DNA from: Nitrospira sp. | Lineage (GTDB): Bacteria; Nitrospirota; Nitrospiria; Nitrospirales; Nitrospiraceae | NCBI GenBank assembly: GCA_009594865.1 | Contig: VOPT01000074.1 | Span: 1-62,324 of the forward strand | Direction: 5' to 3' | DNA: 62,324 nucleotides | Shown here: positions 45,365 to 54,948 of the stretch, piece after piece | How the letters are laid out: every line of letters starts with the position of its first letter | Numbering within the stretch: position 1 is the stretch's first letter | Notes under the pieces: generated by a model | The model's database searches: none | What the model was told of the DNA's origin: nothing | The model's input: the letters and a program-made list of their open reading frames with translations, nothing else | Made by a program: the position numbers and the translations under genes

Positions 45365-46627
45365 CTAATGCGGCATAATTTGCGACCGCATCACAACAAC
45401 ATGGTGCCTCGCCACCCGCCTCCTGAACCACGCCGTCCCGCCCGCCAGGATAAACATCACGCCGCCGATTCCAATGATGCTGACGCCCGATCCGAACGAT
45501 TCCGTCATCCAGCCGAACGCGCTCATGCCCGCCATGGAAGTCGCGGTGGCCATGGCGGTGTACACGGCCATGACCCGCCCGACCATCCCGGGCGGAGCCA
45601 CTTCTTGAATGATCCCCCAGGCGATCGGCGTCCACGTCCCCAAGCCGATTCCGATGCAGACCACATAGGCCGACGCCACGCCGACACTCTCGGTCCACGT
45701 CAGGCCGACGACCGCCAGGCCTGCCAGCGCACAGGACACTGCAATCGCCACGAGTCGCTGGTGAAGCTCCCAGGCACTCAGCCGGATGAGTCCGATCGAT
45801 GAGAGGAGCAACCCCACTCCCAGCCAGGACCAGAGATAGCCGACCTCGACCGGGCCGAGACCAAGTAGTTGGCGCCCAAACACGGGAAACAGTGTCGTGA
45901 ATGCGCCGCTGCCGAAGGTGTAGACGGAGGCGAGGACAATCAGGATCAGCAACGTGCGATGAGTCAGAAAGGTATGTCGCAGGCCTTCCAGGAGATGCCG
46001 GTGGAATGGTTTCCATCCGGCACTGTCGTCGGACGCCTGCTCCGTTGCTCGCAGCCGGATCGGCACGAGGCAGGCGGCTGACGCGAAATAGGTCAGTGCA
46101 TTCAAACAGAGCACATCCTGCGATCCCGAAAAGGCGATACCGATTCCGCTGACCGCCGGCCCGATGATGATGCCGAGACTCGTGGTGCTCTGCAGCAGCG
46201 CATTTGCGGCCGTGAATTGCGGACGAGCCACCATGAACGGCACGGCGGATGACAACGTCGGCACGAATACGGCTGTGGCCACGCCAAACAGGAACGTGAG
46301 GACATAGAGCGATTCGACCGTGAAGTTTTCGATCGATACCAGGCAGGGAATCACGCCGATCAACAGTCCCCTGGCCACATCACTCACGATCAGAATCGTT
46401 TTTTTGGGAAACCGATCGACGATGACGTCGATGAATGGTCCGAACAGGATCGGCGGGAGTGTTTGCAGCAGCCCGATGACAGTCGTTTTGAGCGGCGACC
46501 CGGTCACCGCATACACGAACCACAACAACGCCAACTTGCTGATGCCTTCAGCAACCTGGGACAACACCTGGCTCCACCACATGAAACTGAAGTCACGCGT
46601 CAGCAGCCACCGATGGGTGTCGGACAT
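45365..46627 (-). CDS. MFS transporter (EntS-like MFS_3 group)
   Basis: The ATG at 46627 gives 420 residues; an extension to 46693 is unlikely. There are about twelve membrane helices. The MFS motif between helices 2 and 3 reads GPFIDVIVDRFPKK (G-x-x-x-D-R-x-x-K form), and LLWFVYAVTGSPLKTT precedes it. The sequence resembles the EntS/enterobactin-exporter branch of drug or siderophore exporters. It is paralogous to the frameshifted gene upstream at 46789-48050; both keep an IxxGLLQTxPPxLxGP segment. The substrate is unknown. Confidence 0.87.
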   Translation of the reverse strand: MSDTHRWLLTRDFSFMWWSQVLSQVAEGISKLALLWFVYAVTGSPLKTTVIGLLQTLPPILFGPFIDVIVDRFPKKTILIVSDVARGLLIGVIPCLVSIENFTVESLYVLTFLFGVATAVFVPTLSSAVPFMVARPQFTAANALLQSTTSLGIIIGPAVSGIGIAFSGSQDVLCLNALTYFASAACLVPIRLRATEQASDDSAGWKPFHRHLLEGLRHTFLTHRTLLILIVLASVYTFGSGAFTTLFPVFGRQLLGLGPVEVGYLWSWLGVGLLLSSIGLIRLSAWELHQRLVAIAVSCALAGLAVVGLTWTESVGVASAYVVCIGIGLGTWTPIAWGIIQEVAPPGMVGRVMAVYTAMATATSMAGMSAFGWMTESFGSGVSIIGIGGVMFILAGGTAWFRRRVARHHVVVMRSQIMPH

Positions 46628-46788
46628 ATCACCAGTATAACGGTTTGCGGCCGAAGGGGAATCAGCAAGACTGAGAGGAGAGAGGTGTCCCACGCATTAT
46701 CATCCTTCCGCCGGCGACGGTGTGGTCGCCCTGTCTCAGTGCAGGTGTTCCAAGCAGAGAGACCGAGGATGCCGATATTTCCACTGGA

Positions 46789-48050
46789 TCATGCCTGCGC
46801 GACCGGCAACGCGCATGTTCTCTGTACGCATGCGACCGTCACCGCTGCCGTCAGCAACAACACGAAGCCGAGCCCCACCAGGCTGGCGGCAGGCCCTACC
46901 GCATCGGCCACCCACCCGAAACCCGTCATCCCCGCCATCGCGGAGGCCATTGAGCCCACGCTGAAGGTGGTGACCACGCGACCGATCAAATGTTCCGGCG
47001 TCACCTCCTGCAGGAGCGCCCAGATGATCGGATTCAAGACCGCTGTGCTGCCTCCCACGATGATGACGATGCCCGCTGCCATGACGGGCGTGTCGAGCAG
47101 GCTCAAACTACACACCGCCAGGCAGCCGATCGTCATGCGCTCACGACGATGCGTAACCGCCCTTGGATATCACTCTGCTTTTTCCAGGCCAGCCACGTTG
47201 AGGTGGCCAACATGCCGCCCCCCAAAGCCGACCACAACCAGCCCAATTGCACCGAACCCACCTGGAGAAACTCCTTGGCATACACCGGCAAAATGAAGAC
47301 GAAGGCGCTCACCCCTAAGTTGTAGAGCGCCGAAATGATCACCAGTGTGAGGACCATCGATTGCTGGCCGAAGATAAACCGAAATCCCACCTGGAGTTCC
47401 TCCCACACGGACGCAGTCTGTTCTTTCACCCCGACAAACGAGGAAGCAAAACGAATCGGCATGAGGCACAGGGCTGAAACGAGAAAGGTGGCGGAATTGA
47501 CGAACAGCACATTTTCCGCGTTGATGAGGGCGATCATCACGCCGCTGATCGCCGGCCCGAGCAGCATCCGGATATTATTGGTGCCTTGAATGAGCGCGTT
47601 TGCCGACATGAGTTCGGAGGGGCGAACCAACAGCGGCACCGCGGACACGAGGGCAGGACCGAATATCGTCGAGACAACCGACGTCAGGAAAATGAGGGTG
47701 TACAGTCCGGTAATCGACAGCATGTCCAGCGCGTAGAACGTAGGAATGAGGAGGGTAAGAAGGGCGCGAAGTATGTCGACCCACACCATGACAGGTTTCT
47801 TGGGCATCCGGTCCAGATACACCCCGACGAGCGGACCCAGTAGCAGCGGGGGGATGGTCTGCAGGAGACCCACCATGGTCATCTGCATGGCCGATCCGGT
47901 CAGTTCGTAGACGAACCACAACAACGCGACCTTGTTAAGCCCCTCCCCGATTTGGGACGTCGTCTGCCCCCACCACAGTAGCCCGAAATCTCTGGTGCTG
48001 ATAAGACGCCACCCGCGGCTGGCGTCCGAACCCGAATGATCTTCTGACAC
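46789..48050 (-). pseudogene. MFS transporter split by a frameshift
   Basis: Two overlapping frames encode one MFS protein. The first (GTG 48050 to a TGA at 47133-47135) gives 305 residues, helices 1 to about 8, with GPLVGVYLDRMPKK. The second (47136 to 46789) gives 115 residues, helices 9 to 12, with WALLQEVTPEHLIGRV. Aligned with the paralogue at 45365-46627, the two frames are collinear with no gap at the join near 47133, where one base is missing or extra. The rejoined protein would be about 420 residues, as in the paralogue. A sequencing error or a recent mutation are both possible. Confidence 0.8.
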
Positions 48051-48409
48051 GATGGGGAATCCTCCTGGAGGAATCGAAGGCGGGGTGAGGCCTGTTGTAC
48101 CGGGTGCCCTCTTTAATCGTCTGACACCATGCTAGCGATTCCAACGCGACGACCGGCCTAGGAAAGGCCCTGGAGGCAGATCGACAAATACCCGTCAGAC
48201 CTCAAACATTTATCTAAACCAGCTGCTGCTCGGCCTCGGGAATTTTTCCCTCCCCCTCGGGAATTTCTACCTATCTCTTCCGACATACGCCGGCTGCGAA
48301 CGCCATCTTCGGCAAGGTTGTCGCGGCTGCTTTGCCGCTCTTTCATAGAGTTATGGCTCCGCCACACAGATGAACCATTCCGGCACAATTCATGCGTTAG
48401 GAATTGGCC
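48051..48409. promoter_or_regulatory. Divergent regulatory region between MFS and efflux-operon regulator
   Basis: This 359-base region separates divergent transcripts. It holds a 12-base perfect direct repeat CCTCGGGAATTT at 48234-48245 and 48255-48266, whose starts are 21 bases apart (two DNA turns). This is a candidate activator or repressor site for the regulator/RND operon. An AGGA site lies nine bases before the ATG at 48410. Confidence 0.5.
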
Positions 48410-48844
48410 ATGCCTGGCTCCTCCTCTATCCTCCTGGTCGACGACAGCGCTGGCGAATGCGAATTGTTTCGCCAGGCCCTCACGCAAACCGGCTACAAAG
48501 GCCGGCTGGATATTGTGGAAGGGGGCCACGCGGCCATGGCCTATCTCAATGAACATATGCCGCACGAAGAGCCGGCCTTAATTCTGCTCGACCTCAAGTT
48601 AAGAGGAGAACGAGGCGTAGATGTGTTGACGCGAATCAAGCAGGAGGCGCGCATGGCGCACATCCCAGTCGTCATTTTGACCAGCTCAGACGACGCCACC
48701 GATGTGCGTACCTGCTACAGCGCGGGCGCCAATGGGTATGTCGTCAAACCGGGACGGTTCGACGATCTCGTCACCCTTAGTCTGCACCTGTGGAAGTTTT
48801 GGCTGGAACATAACTGTACTCGACGGATGGCCGCCCCATGCTGA
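48410..48844 (+). CDS. Rcp1-type response regulator, overlapping the RND gene
   Basis: The ATG at 48410 with AGGA upstream gives 144 residues; a TTG at 48404 is in frame. It is a single receiver: ILLVDDSAGECELFRQAL (acidic pocket), LILLDLKLRGERGVD (phospho-acceptor D), PVVILTSSDD (switch T/S) and GYVVKPGRFDD (K). The spacing and the L-R-G loop are typical of Rcp1/phytochrome-type regulators. No output domain is present. The last seven bases overlap the start of the RND permease gene at 48838, so a receiver protein is translationally coupled to an efflux pump. A cognate kinase is not nearby. Confidence 0.88.
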   Translation: MPGSSSILLVDDSAGECELFRQALTQTGYKGRLDIVEGGHAAMAYLNEHMPHEEPALILLDLKLRGERGVDVLTRIKQEARMAHIPVVILTSSDDATDVRTCYSAGANGYVVKPGRFDDLVTLSLHLWKFWLEHNCTRRMAAPC

Positions 48845-51800
48845 CCCGTGCTGCGCTGAAAAATCCGTACGCCGTCTTCGCGTTGTGCATGATCGCCCTG
48901 ATCCTCGGCGGTGTGTCGTACCAGAAGATGCGCGTGGACATTTTCCCTGAGATCAAGCTGCCCTCAATCCTCGTCACGACGTTCTATCGGGGCTTGAGTC
49001 CGAGTGAGATGGAAGGCGCGATCACACTCAAGATGGAGCAGCGCTTCGTCGAGGCGAGCTACGTCGAACATATCGAATCCCAATCGCTCGCCGGGATGAG
49101 CTACATCAAAGTCTTCTTTCAACCGGACTATGGAATCGACGCAGCGCAATCCGAACTCACCAGCCTGGCCTATAGCATCATCCGCCTGCTTCCTCCCGGC
49201 GTGTATCCACCCTCTGTCTATAAGTTCGGCGTCTCCAGTTTGCCGGTCGGGTACCTGTCCATCTCCAGCGACTCGCTCGGTCCGAAGGAAATTCGCGATC
49301 TCGCCTACTTCACCGTGCGCCAGCAGATTGCCAGCATTCCCGGTATTTCCTTCGGCCCTCCGCTCGGCGGCAAGGTCAGGCAGATCACCGTCTTTCTGGA
49401 CCAACAGCGGCTGCTGGCCCGCGGCATCTCGCCCTCCGACGTCGTAAACGCGCTCAACCAGCAGAGCGCCATCATTCCCGCAGGCGACATCAAAATCGGG
49501 GACCTCGATTATTACGTCTACTCCAACAGCCTTGTGGACCTCGTGGAGAAGATCAACGACCTGCCGATTAAGATCGTCAACGGCACGCCCGTCCTGATCC
49601 GCGATATCGGCACGGCCGCGGACAGCGCCGCCGTGCAGACCTCGATCGTGCGCGTGAACGGCCGCGAAGCGACCTACATTCCCATCACCAGGCAGGAAGG
49701 CGCGAATACCCTCGAGGTGACCGACGGCATCCGCGCAAAACTGTCCAAGCTCACGGAAATTCCCGCCGGCACGACCGTGAAGTTTCTCTACGATCAATCG
49801 CTGTACATCCGACAGTCCATCGCCAATTTGCAAAAGGAAGGATTACTCGGCGCGGGTCTGGCCGGTTTGATGATTTTCATTTTTCTCGCCAGCGTGAAGG
49901 CGGCGCTGGTCGTCGGATTGGCCATCCCGCTCTCCCTCACGGTGGCGCTGGTCGCTCTGTATCTCACGGGCCAAAGCGTGAACATCATGACCCTGGGCGG
50001 GTTGGCACTCGTCATCGGCACCTTGCTCGATAACAACATCGTCGTGCAGGAAAACCTGCACCGGCACCTCGAAATGGGCAAAGACGGACGCTCGGCGGCG
50101 GAAGACAGTGCGATGGAGCTGACCCTGCCGATTCTTGTCGCCACGATCTGCATCTTGATCGTGTATCTGCCGATCATGTTTTTTACCGGCATCATTAAGT
50201 ACCTCTTCGTGCCGCTGGCGATGACGGTCGCCTTTGCCATGCTCGCCGACTATGTCGTCTCCATGTCGGTCACGCCGGTCGTGCTCGCCTGGCTCTACCA
50301 GGCCGGGCATGCCAAATCTGCCGACCATGAGGCCTCGGCCGACGAGGGATGGTTCCGCTATGTACTTGCAATCTATGAACCACTCTTGAAGGGCGGCCTT
50401 CGCTTCAAGCCGGTGGTGATCGGGATGGCGACCCTCGCATTGATCGCCACCGGCGCCTTGTTGATTCCCCGCTTGCACACCGAGTTCTTTCCCAAAGTCG
50501 ACGCAGGCAACTTCACGATGCTCGTCATGGCGCCGGAAGGCTCGCGGATTGAGAAAACCACAGCCATCGTCGGGCAGATCGAACAATTGGTGCACGAGAC
50601 GATCCCCAAAGCGGATCTGGAAGAGGTGATCTCCAACACCGGTCTCTATTTCGGCGATGCGGCGCGCTTCGCGCCGAACACCGGCAACCACACCGCGTTC
50701 GTGCTCGTGAATCTCATCACGGGACACGAAGGCCGTACCGAGGACTATATCGCCCAGCTCCGCAGCAGGCTCAAGACCTCGCTGCCGGGGGTGGAGATCG
50801 CCTTCCAGACCGGCGGCATCATCAGCGACGTGTTGAATTTCGGGCTGAAGGCGCCGATCGATATTCAAGTGAAGGGACCGAGCCTCGACGTGATCCGGCC
50901 GGTGGCGGAGCGGATTCAGCAACAGATCGCCCAGGTGCCGAACACCGTCGATGTGCGGATCAAGCAAGGCAAGAGTTACCCCGAATTACATATCGATGTG
51001 GATCGGACCAAGGCCGCCTATTACGGCATCAATCAGAACCGGGTGGTCGTAGACGTCATCACCGGCATCAGTTCCAATCTGGCCCTTTCGCCCAATTACT
51101 GGCTCGACCCCAAAACCGCCAACGGATATTTCCTGCTGGCGCAGTATCCGGAGCAATCGCTGACCACGACGGAAGATCTCCTGAATATCCCCATCATCGG
51201 CGCGCGGACGCCCCTCCTCCCCACCTCCAGCCTCACGGGAGGCGGCATTCAAGGATCCACGCTCGCGCTGCAAAATACCCCGTTCGCCGGCAGGCAGATG
51301 GAACTCACGAGCGGTTATTACGCGTCCAGCGACGACCGGCGCGGACCGCCCGTCCTCCTTCGCGATGTGGCCCAGCTGAAGTTCAAGACCGGGCCCGATT
51401 CAGTGGATCACTACGATCTCTCGCGTTTGATCAACGTGCTCGTCACCCCTGTCGGGAACGATCTCGGCCATGTCGCGAAAGATATCGAGCAAGTATTGGC
51501 AGGCATTCAGCTCCCGAAGGACGTGACCGTGCAGTTGCGTGGCGAAGTGGCCAACATGCGCGGCGCGATTCAGAACTTTGCCTTGGCCCTGCCATTGGCC
51601 GTAGTGTTGATTTATCTGGTGATGGTCGCGCTGTTTCGCTCCTTTATCGATCCGCTGATCATTCTGGTGGCGGTCCCGCTTGGCTGGATCGGCACGGTGT
51701 TGACCCTGCACTTGACCAACACGTCGGTCAACGTGGAATCCATGATCGGCACGCTCATGATGATGGGCATCGTGGTGTCGAACAGTATTCTGCTCGTGGA

Positions 51801-52107
51801 TTTCGCCAACCGCATGGTGCGCAACGGATCGACTGCGGCGCATGCCGTGCTGGAAGCCGGGCGGCGGCGGATCCGGCCAATTCTCATGACGGCGCTCGCC
51901 ACGATCCTCGGCCTGTTGCCGCTGGCGCTTGGATTCGGCGAGGGCAACGAAACCATGGTGCCATTGGCTCGCGCAGTAGTCGGCGGCTTGGCGGTCAGCA
52001 CGATCATGACGCTGCTGGTCGTTCCCGTAATGCACAGCCTAGTCTTGATTCGTCGGGAACGTGCGCCGGTCTCCACCACCGCTCCCGCGACTTCGGAGGA
52101 CATTTAA
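48838..52107 (+). CDS. RND efflux permease (AcrB/MexB-like superfamily)
   Basis: This 1,089-residue protein has the RND layout: helix 1 at about 10-28, a large periplasmic loop, helices 2-6 at about 335-490, helix 7 at about 528, a second loop, and helices 8-12 at about 905-1,070. Helix 4 reads GTLLDNNIVVQEN. D398 matches AcrB D407, but the D408 position is N399. The helix-10 lysine of AcrB (K940) is replaced; the region reads VVSNSILLVDF. Proton coupling must therefore use D398 plus other groups, as in some heavy-metal or atypical pumps. The family exports drugs, metals or lipids; the substrate is not evident. It starts inside the regulator gene. Confidence 0.92.
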   Translation: MLTRAALKNPYAVFALCMIALILGGVSYQKMRVDIFPEIKLPSILVTTFYRGLSPSEMEGAITLKMEQRFVEASYVEHIESQSLAGMSYIKVFFQPDYGIDAAQSELTSLAYSIIRLLPPGVYPPSVYKFGVSSLPVGYLSISSDSLGPKEIRDLAYFTVRQQIASIPGISFGPPLGGKVRQITVFLDQQRLLARGISPSDVVNALNQQSAIIPAGDIKIGDLDYYVYSNSLVDLVEKINDLPIKIVNGTPVLIRDIGTAADSAAVQTSIVRVNGREATYIPITRQEGANTLEVTDGIRAKLSKLTEIPAGTTVKFLYDQSLYIRQSIANLQKEGLLGAGLAGLMIFIFLASVKAALVVGLAIPLSLTVALVALYLTGQSVNIMTLGGLALVIGTLLDNNIVVQENLHRHLEMGKDGRSAAEDSAMELTLPILVATICILIVYLPIMFFTGIIKYLFVPLAMTVAFAMLADYVVSMSVTPVVLAWLYQAGHAKSADHEASADEGWFRYVLAIYEPLLKGGLRFKPVVIGMATLALIATGALLIPRLHTEFFPKVDAGNFTMLVMAPEGSRIEKTTAIVGQIEQLVHETIPKADLEEVISNTGLYFGDAARFAPNTGNHTAFVLVNLITGHEGRTEDYIAQLRSRLKTSLPGVEIAFQTGGIISDVLNFGLKAPIDIQVKGPSLDVIRPVAERIQQQIAQVPNTVDVRIKQGKSYPELHIDVDRTKAAYYGINQNRVVVDVITGISSNLALSPNYWLDPKTANGYFLLAQYPEQSLTTTEDLLNIPIIGARTPLLPTSSLTGGGIQGSTLALQNTPFAGRQMELTSGYYASSDDRRGPPVLLRDVAQLKFKTGPDSVDHYDLSRLINVLVTPVGNDLGHVAKDIEQVLAGIQLPKDVTVQLRGEVANMRGAIQNFALALPLAVVLIYLVMVALFRSFIDPLIILVAVPLGWIGTVLTLHLTNTSVNVESMIGTLMMMGIVVSNSILLVDFANRMVRNGSTAAHAVLEAGRRRIRPILMTALATILGLLPLALGFGEGNETMVPLARAVVGGLAVSTIMTLLVVPVMHSLVLIRRERAPVSTTAPATSEDI

Positions 52108-53411
52108 TGGAAGCCCCGTCAACGACTCCCCGCCCCGTCAGGGCCACGCGCCGGAAGATCCGCTGGATCGCTATCGCCATCGTGCTGACGCTCGTCACCG
52201 GCGGACTGCTGTATTGGCGAGAGATTCATGACGTGGGGCACCCGGTTCCCCCTCCATCCCCCACGGTTTCCACCCCGCCACAACCACCAGAGGAGTCCGT
52301 GGCGGTACCGGACAGTGCTCCCGTGGATGTGCAGGTGACGAAGCCGACCCGGCGCGATCTGGTCTATGCGGTCAAACTGCCCGCCAATGTGTCTCCGCTC
52401 TATCAAACCACGCTGTACGCCAAGGTGTCCGGTTATCTCAAATGGATCGGACCGGACAAGGGCGATGCGGTGAAGAAGAATGACGTCGTGGCCGTCATCG
52501 ATGCCCCGGAAGTCGAAGAGCAGTACCAGCAGGCGGTGTCCGATTACAAAATCAAAAAATTGACCTACGAACGCCTGGCCAAAGTATGGAACGAGTCTCC
52601 GGACGTCATCGCCAAACAGGACGTGGACGTGGCCGAAGCTGCCTATCAGGGAGCCAGGCACCTGATGGAACAGCGCGTCGTCATGCGGGATTACACCAAG
52701 GTCCGCGCCCCGTATGACGGCATCGTGACGGCCCGATTCGCGGACCCCGGAGCCTTGATTCAAATCGCTACCTCTTCGGCCACCAACGCGATTCCGCTGT
52801 TCACTATCATGGATCTGAACACGGTGCGCATCTATGCCAACGTGCCGCAGGACGACAGCCCCTGGATCGTGCCGGGAAAAACCCGGGCGACCGTGAAGGT
52901 CACCGAACTGCCATCTCGCTCATTCACCGGCCTCGTCACGCGATCCACCATGGCGCTCGATCCGGCCACGCGCAGCCTGCTGGTCGAAATCGATTTACCC
53001 AATCAGGACCATGCGCTTCGGCCCGGCACCTTCGCCGAGGTCACGCTGGGTTTGCGTGAAATTCCACAGGCCCTCGTCGTTCCCCCCCAGGCCGTGACCA
53101 GCACACCGAAGGGCAAGTCTCTCTTCATCGTCGAGGACGGCAAAGCCAAACCAGTGGCGGTACAAACCGGCATCAGCGACGGCCGCTGGATCGAGATCAC
53201 CTCCGGCTTGCGGGGCGACGAAGATGTGGTGGCCGTGGGCAAGCGGCGTCTGCTCGAAGGGATGCCGGTCGTGGCCTCGCCATTCAATTTGCCGGACGCC
53301 AAACTGTCCCAACAGAAATTTGAACGGCGTGCGCCGGGCGGCACCCCTCCACCCCCGACCGCCGCGCCTACCACAAACAGTGCGACACCGACACAGGGAG
53401 ATCGCCCATGA
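52107..53411 (+). CDS. RND periplasmic adaptor (membrane fusion protein)
   Basis: This 434-residue adaptor starts in the TAATG overlap with the RND stop. An N-terminal anchor helix lies at about 15-35 (WIAIAIVLTLVTGGLLYW), and a Pro-rich stretch follows it. The biotinyl-lipoyl half-motifs are KVSGYLKWIGPDKGDAVKK and VRAPYDGIVTARFADPGAL, and a coiled-coil hairpin (QYQQAVSDYKIKKLTYERL) lies between them. A beta-barrel and membrane-proximal domain follow (EIPQALVVPPQAV). The C-terminal tail is Pro/Thr-rich. It links the permease at 48838 to the outer-membrane channel at 53408. Confidence 0.93.
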   Translation: MEAPSTTPRPVRATRRKIRWIAIAIVLTLVTGGLLYWREIHDVGHPVPPPSPTVSTPPQPPEESVAVPDSAPVDVQVTKPTRRDLVYAVKLPANVSPLYQTTLYAKVSGYLKWIGPDKGDAVKKNDVVAVIDAPEVEEQYQQAVSDYKIKKLTYERLAKVWNESPDVIAKQDVDVAEAAYQGARHLMEQRVVMRDYTKVRAPYDGIVTARFADPGALIQIATSSATNAIPLFTIMDLNTVRIYANVPQDDSPWIVPGKTRATVKVTELPSRSFTGLVTRSTMALDPATRSLLVEIDLPNQDHALRPGTFAEVTLGLREIPQALVVPPQAVTSTPKGKSLFIVEDGKAKPVAVQTGISDGRWIEITSGLRGDEDVVAVGKRRLLEGMPVVASPFNLPDAKLSQQKFERRAPGGTPPPPTAAPTTNSATPTQGDRP

Positions 53412-54847
53412 TGTATCTCTTGCCACTCAGGACAGGCCTCATGCTGGCCGTCTTATCTCTAGCCGCAGCTTCAGCCTCCTTCACCCATGCCGCCGAAGCG
53501 GACCAGCCGGTGCCGTTGTCGCGCGGCAGTTTTCTCGGCGTGCAGCAGGCCGTAGAAATTGCTGTGAAGAATCACCCGATGCTGATCGAGGGCCAGGCCA
53601 ACTTAAAAGCCTCGGAGGCGCGTACGGAACAGGCACGCTCCCTGTATTACCCCCAGGTCTACGCCAACGCGAACACCGTAGCCGGCGCCGGCGTGAGCAA
53701 TCCCCGGTTTCTGGTCGGAGGAGGCTTGCTGCGCGAAAATCAAACCACCTTCACCGGCGGCGTGATCGCCAACCAACGCTTGTACGATTTCGGCTACACC
53801 AGCAATCTGGTCGAGTCGAACAAGCTCGCCGAACGCGCCCAAGGGCAGGATGTGAATGCGAGGCGCGCACTGGTGCTACTGTATGTGCAGCGCGCGTATC
53901 TGAACAGTTTGAAGCGGCATCGTCTGGTGCAGATCGCAGAGGAGACGGTGCGTGAACGCGGGATCATCGCCGGCCAGATTGAAACGCTCTATCGCCAGCA
54001 ACTGAAATCGAAGCTCGACTTCGACCTGGCCCGCGTTGAGCTGGTGAACGCCCAATCCCTGCTGGTGCGAAGCCGCAATGATCTCAAGGCCAGTTTCGCC
54101 GACTTGAACCGAACCATGGGCATTGCCGGAGCGGACGACTATGTCCTGGAAGATATTTCCGTCGCCGTTCGCCCGCAGAAAACGCTGGAGACACTGATCA
54201 ACGAAAGCCTCTCCCATCCGGAGGTCAAACGGGCAAAGGAGCAGACGGCCTCCGCCGACGCACGACTGACGGCCACGAAACGCCAATACCTGCCGACGTT
54301 TTCCGCGATCGCCAGCGGCGGCACCTTCGATCCCTTCGATCCACGCCAGAACCAGCAGACCGGCGGATGGTGGATGGCTGGCGCCATGGTCTCCATGCCG
54401 CTGTTCACCGGGTTCCTGATTGAAAATCAGGTCGTGGAAGCCAATGCCAATCGGCAGGCCGCCTCCGCTGCCACGAGCAACATCGAGCAGGCGTTGACGC
54501 AGCAGGTCACCAATGCCTACCTCGACACCCTGACCTTCGCGCAACAAATCACGCTGGCGGAAGAACAAGTCAAGACGGCGCAGGAAGCGTTACAGCTCTC
54601 CAAGCAGCGCTACAAACTCGGGTTGGGTACGGTAGTAGAAGTCACCCAATCAGAAGTCGCAGTAACGGCGGCGCAAACACGACTGGCGGACACACAATAC
54701 GACTATAAGATCGCAGAAGTCACGCTGGCCTACACGTCGCAAGGCGACGACACAGGCCGCATTCTGTTGCTGAGCCGCGCATCGACGGCTTCCCGCCCGA
54801 CTGACGCGGCGAGCCAGACGGAAGGACCGCCCGTTGCGGCATACTAG
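53408..54847 (+). CDS. TolC-family outer-membrane efflux channel
   Basis: This 479-residue protein has a signal peptide (about 1-28, THA-A) and two OEP repeats of alternating long helices and strands. Examples are EIAVKNHPMLIEGQANLKAS at about 50 and QALTQQVTNAYLDTLTFAQQ in the second half. The ATGA at 53408-53411 overlaps the adaptor stop, so regulator, permease, adaptor and channel form one coupled operon. It should form the trimeric exit duct. A typical GLGTVVEVTQSEVAVTAAQ block is present near 400. Confidence 0.93.
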   Translation: MMYLLPLRTGLMLAVLSLAAASASFTHAAEADQPVPLSRGSFLGVQQAVEIAVKNHPMLIEGQANLKASEARTEQARSLYYPQVYANANTVAGAGVSNPRFLVGGGLLRENQTTFTGGVIANQRLYDFGYTSNLVESNKLAERAQGQDVNARRALVLLYVQRAYLNSLKRHRLVQIAEETVRERGIIAGQIETLYRQQLKSKLDFDLARVELVNAQSLLVRSRNDLKASFADLNRTMGIAGADDYVLEDISVAVRPQKTLETLINESLSHPEVKRAKEQTASADARLTATKRQYLPTFSAIASGGTFDPFDPRQNQQTGGWWMAGAMVSMPLFTGFLIENQVVEANANRQAASAATSNIEQALTQQVTNAYLDTLTFAQQITLAEEQVKTAQEALQLSKQRYKLGLGTVVEVTQSEVAVTAAQTRLADTQYDYKIAEVTLAYTSQGDDTGRILLLSRASTASRPTDAASQTEGPPVAAY

Positions 54848-54948
54848 CCCATCCATGGAGCGAGGACGCGCACGATGTCGATTGTTAACGCTCGCTAACC
54901 ACCAGTCTCCGACAGGTCACAGGATAGGTTTTACAAAGGACGGGAGAA

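Noticed and set aside
45273..46016. 247-codon minus-strand frame overlapping the MFS gene
   Set aside because: The adjacent frame encodes a complete MFS protein with family motifs; this one is its shadow.
48381..48395. Sigma-54-like promoter GGCAC-N8-TGC before the response regulator
   Set aside because: The match is good, but transcription would start about three bases before the ATG at 48410 and leave no room for the visible ribosome site.
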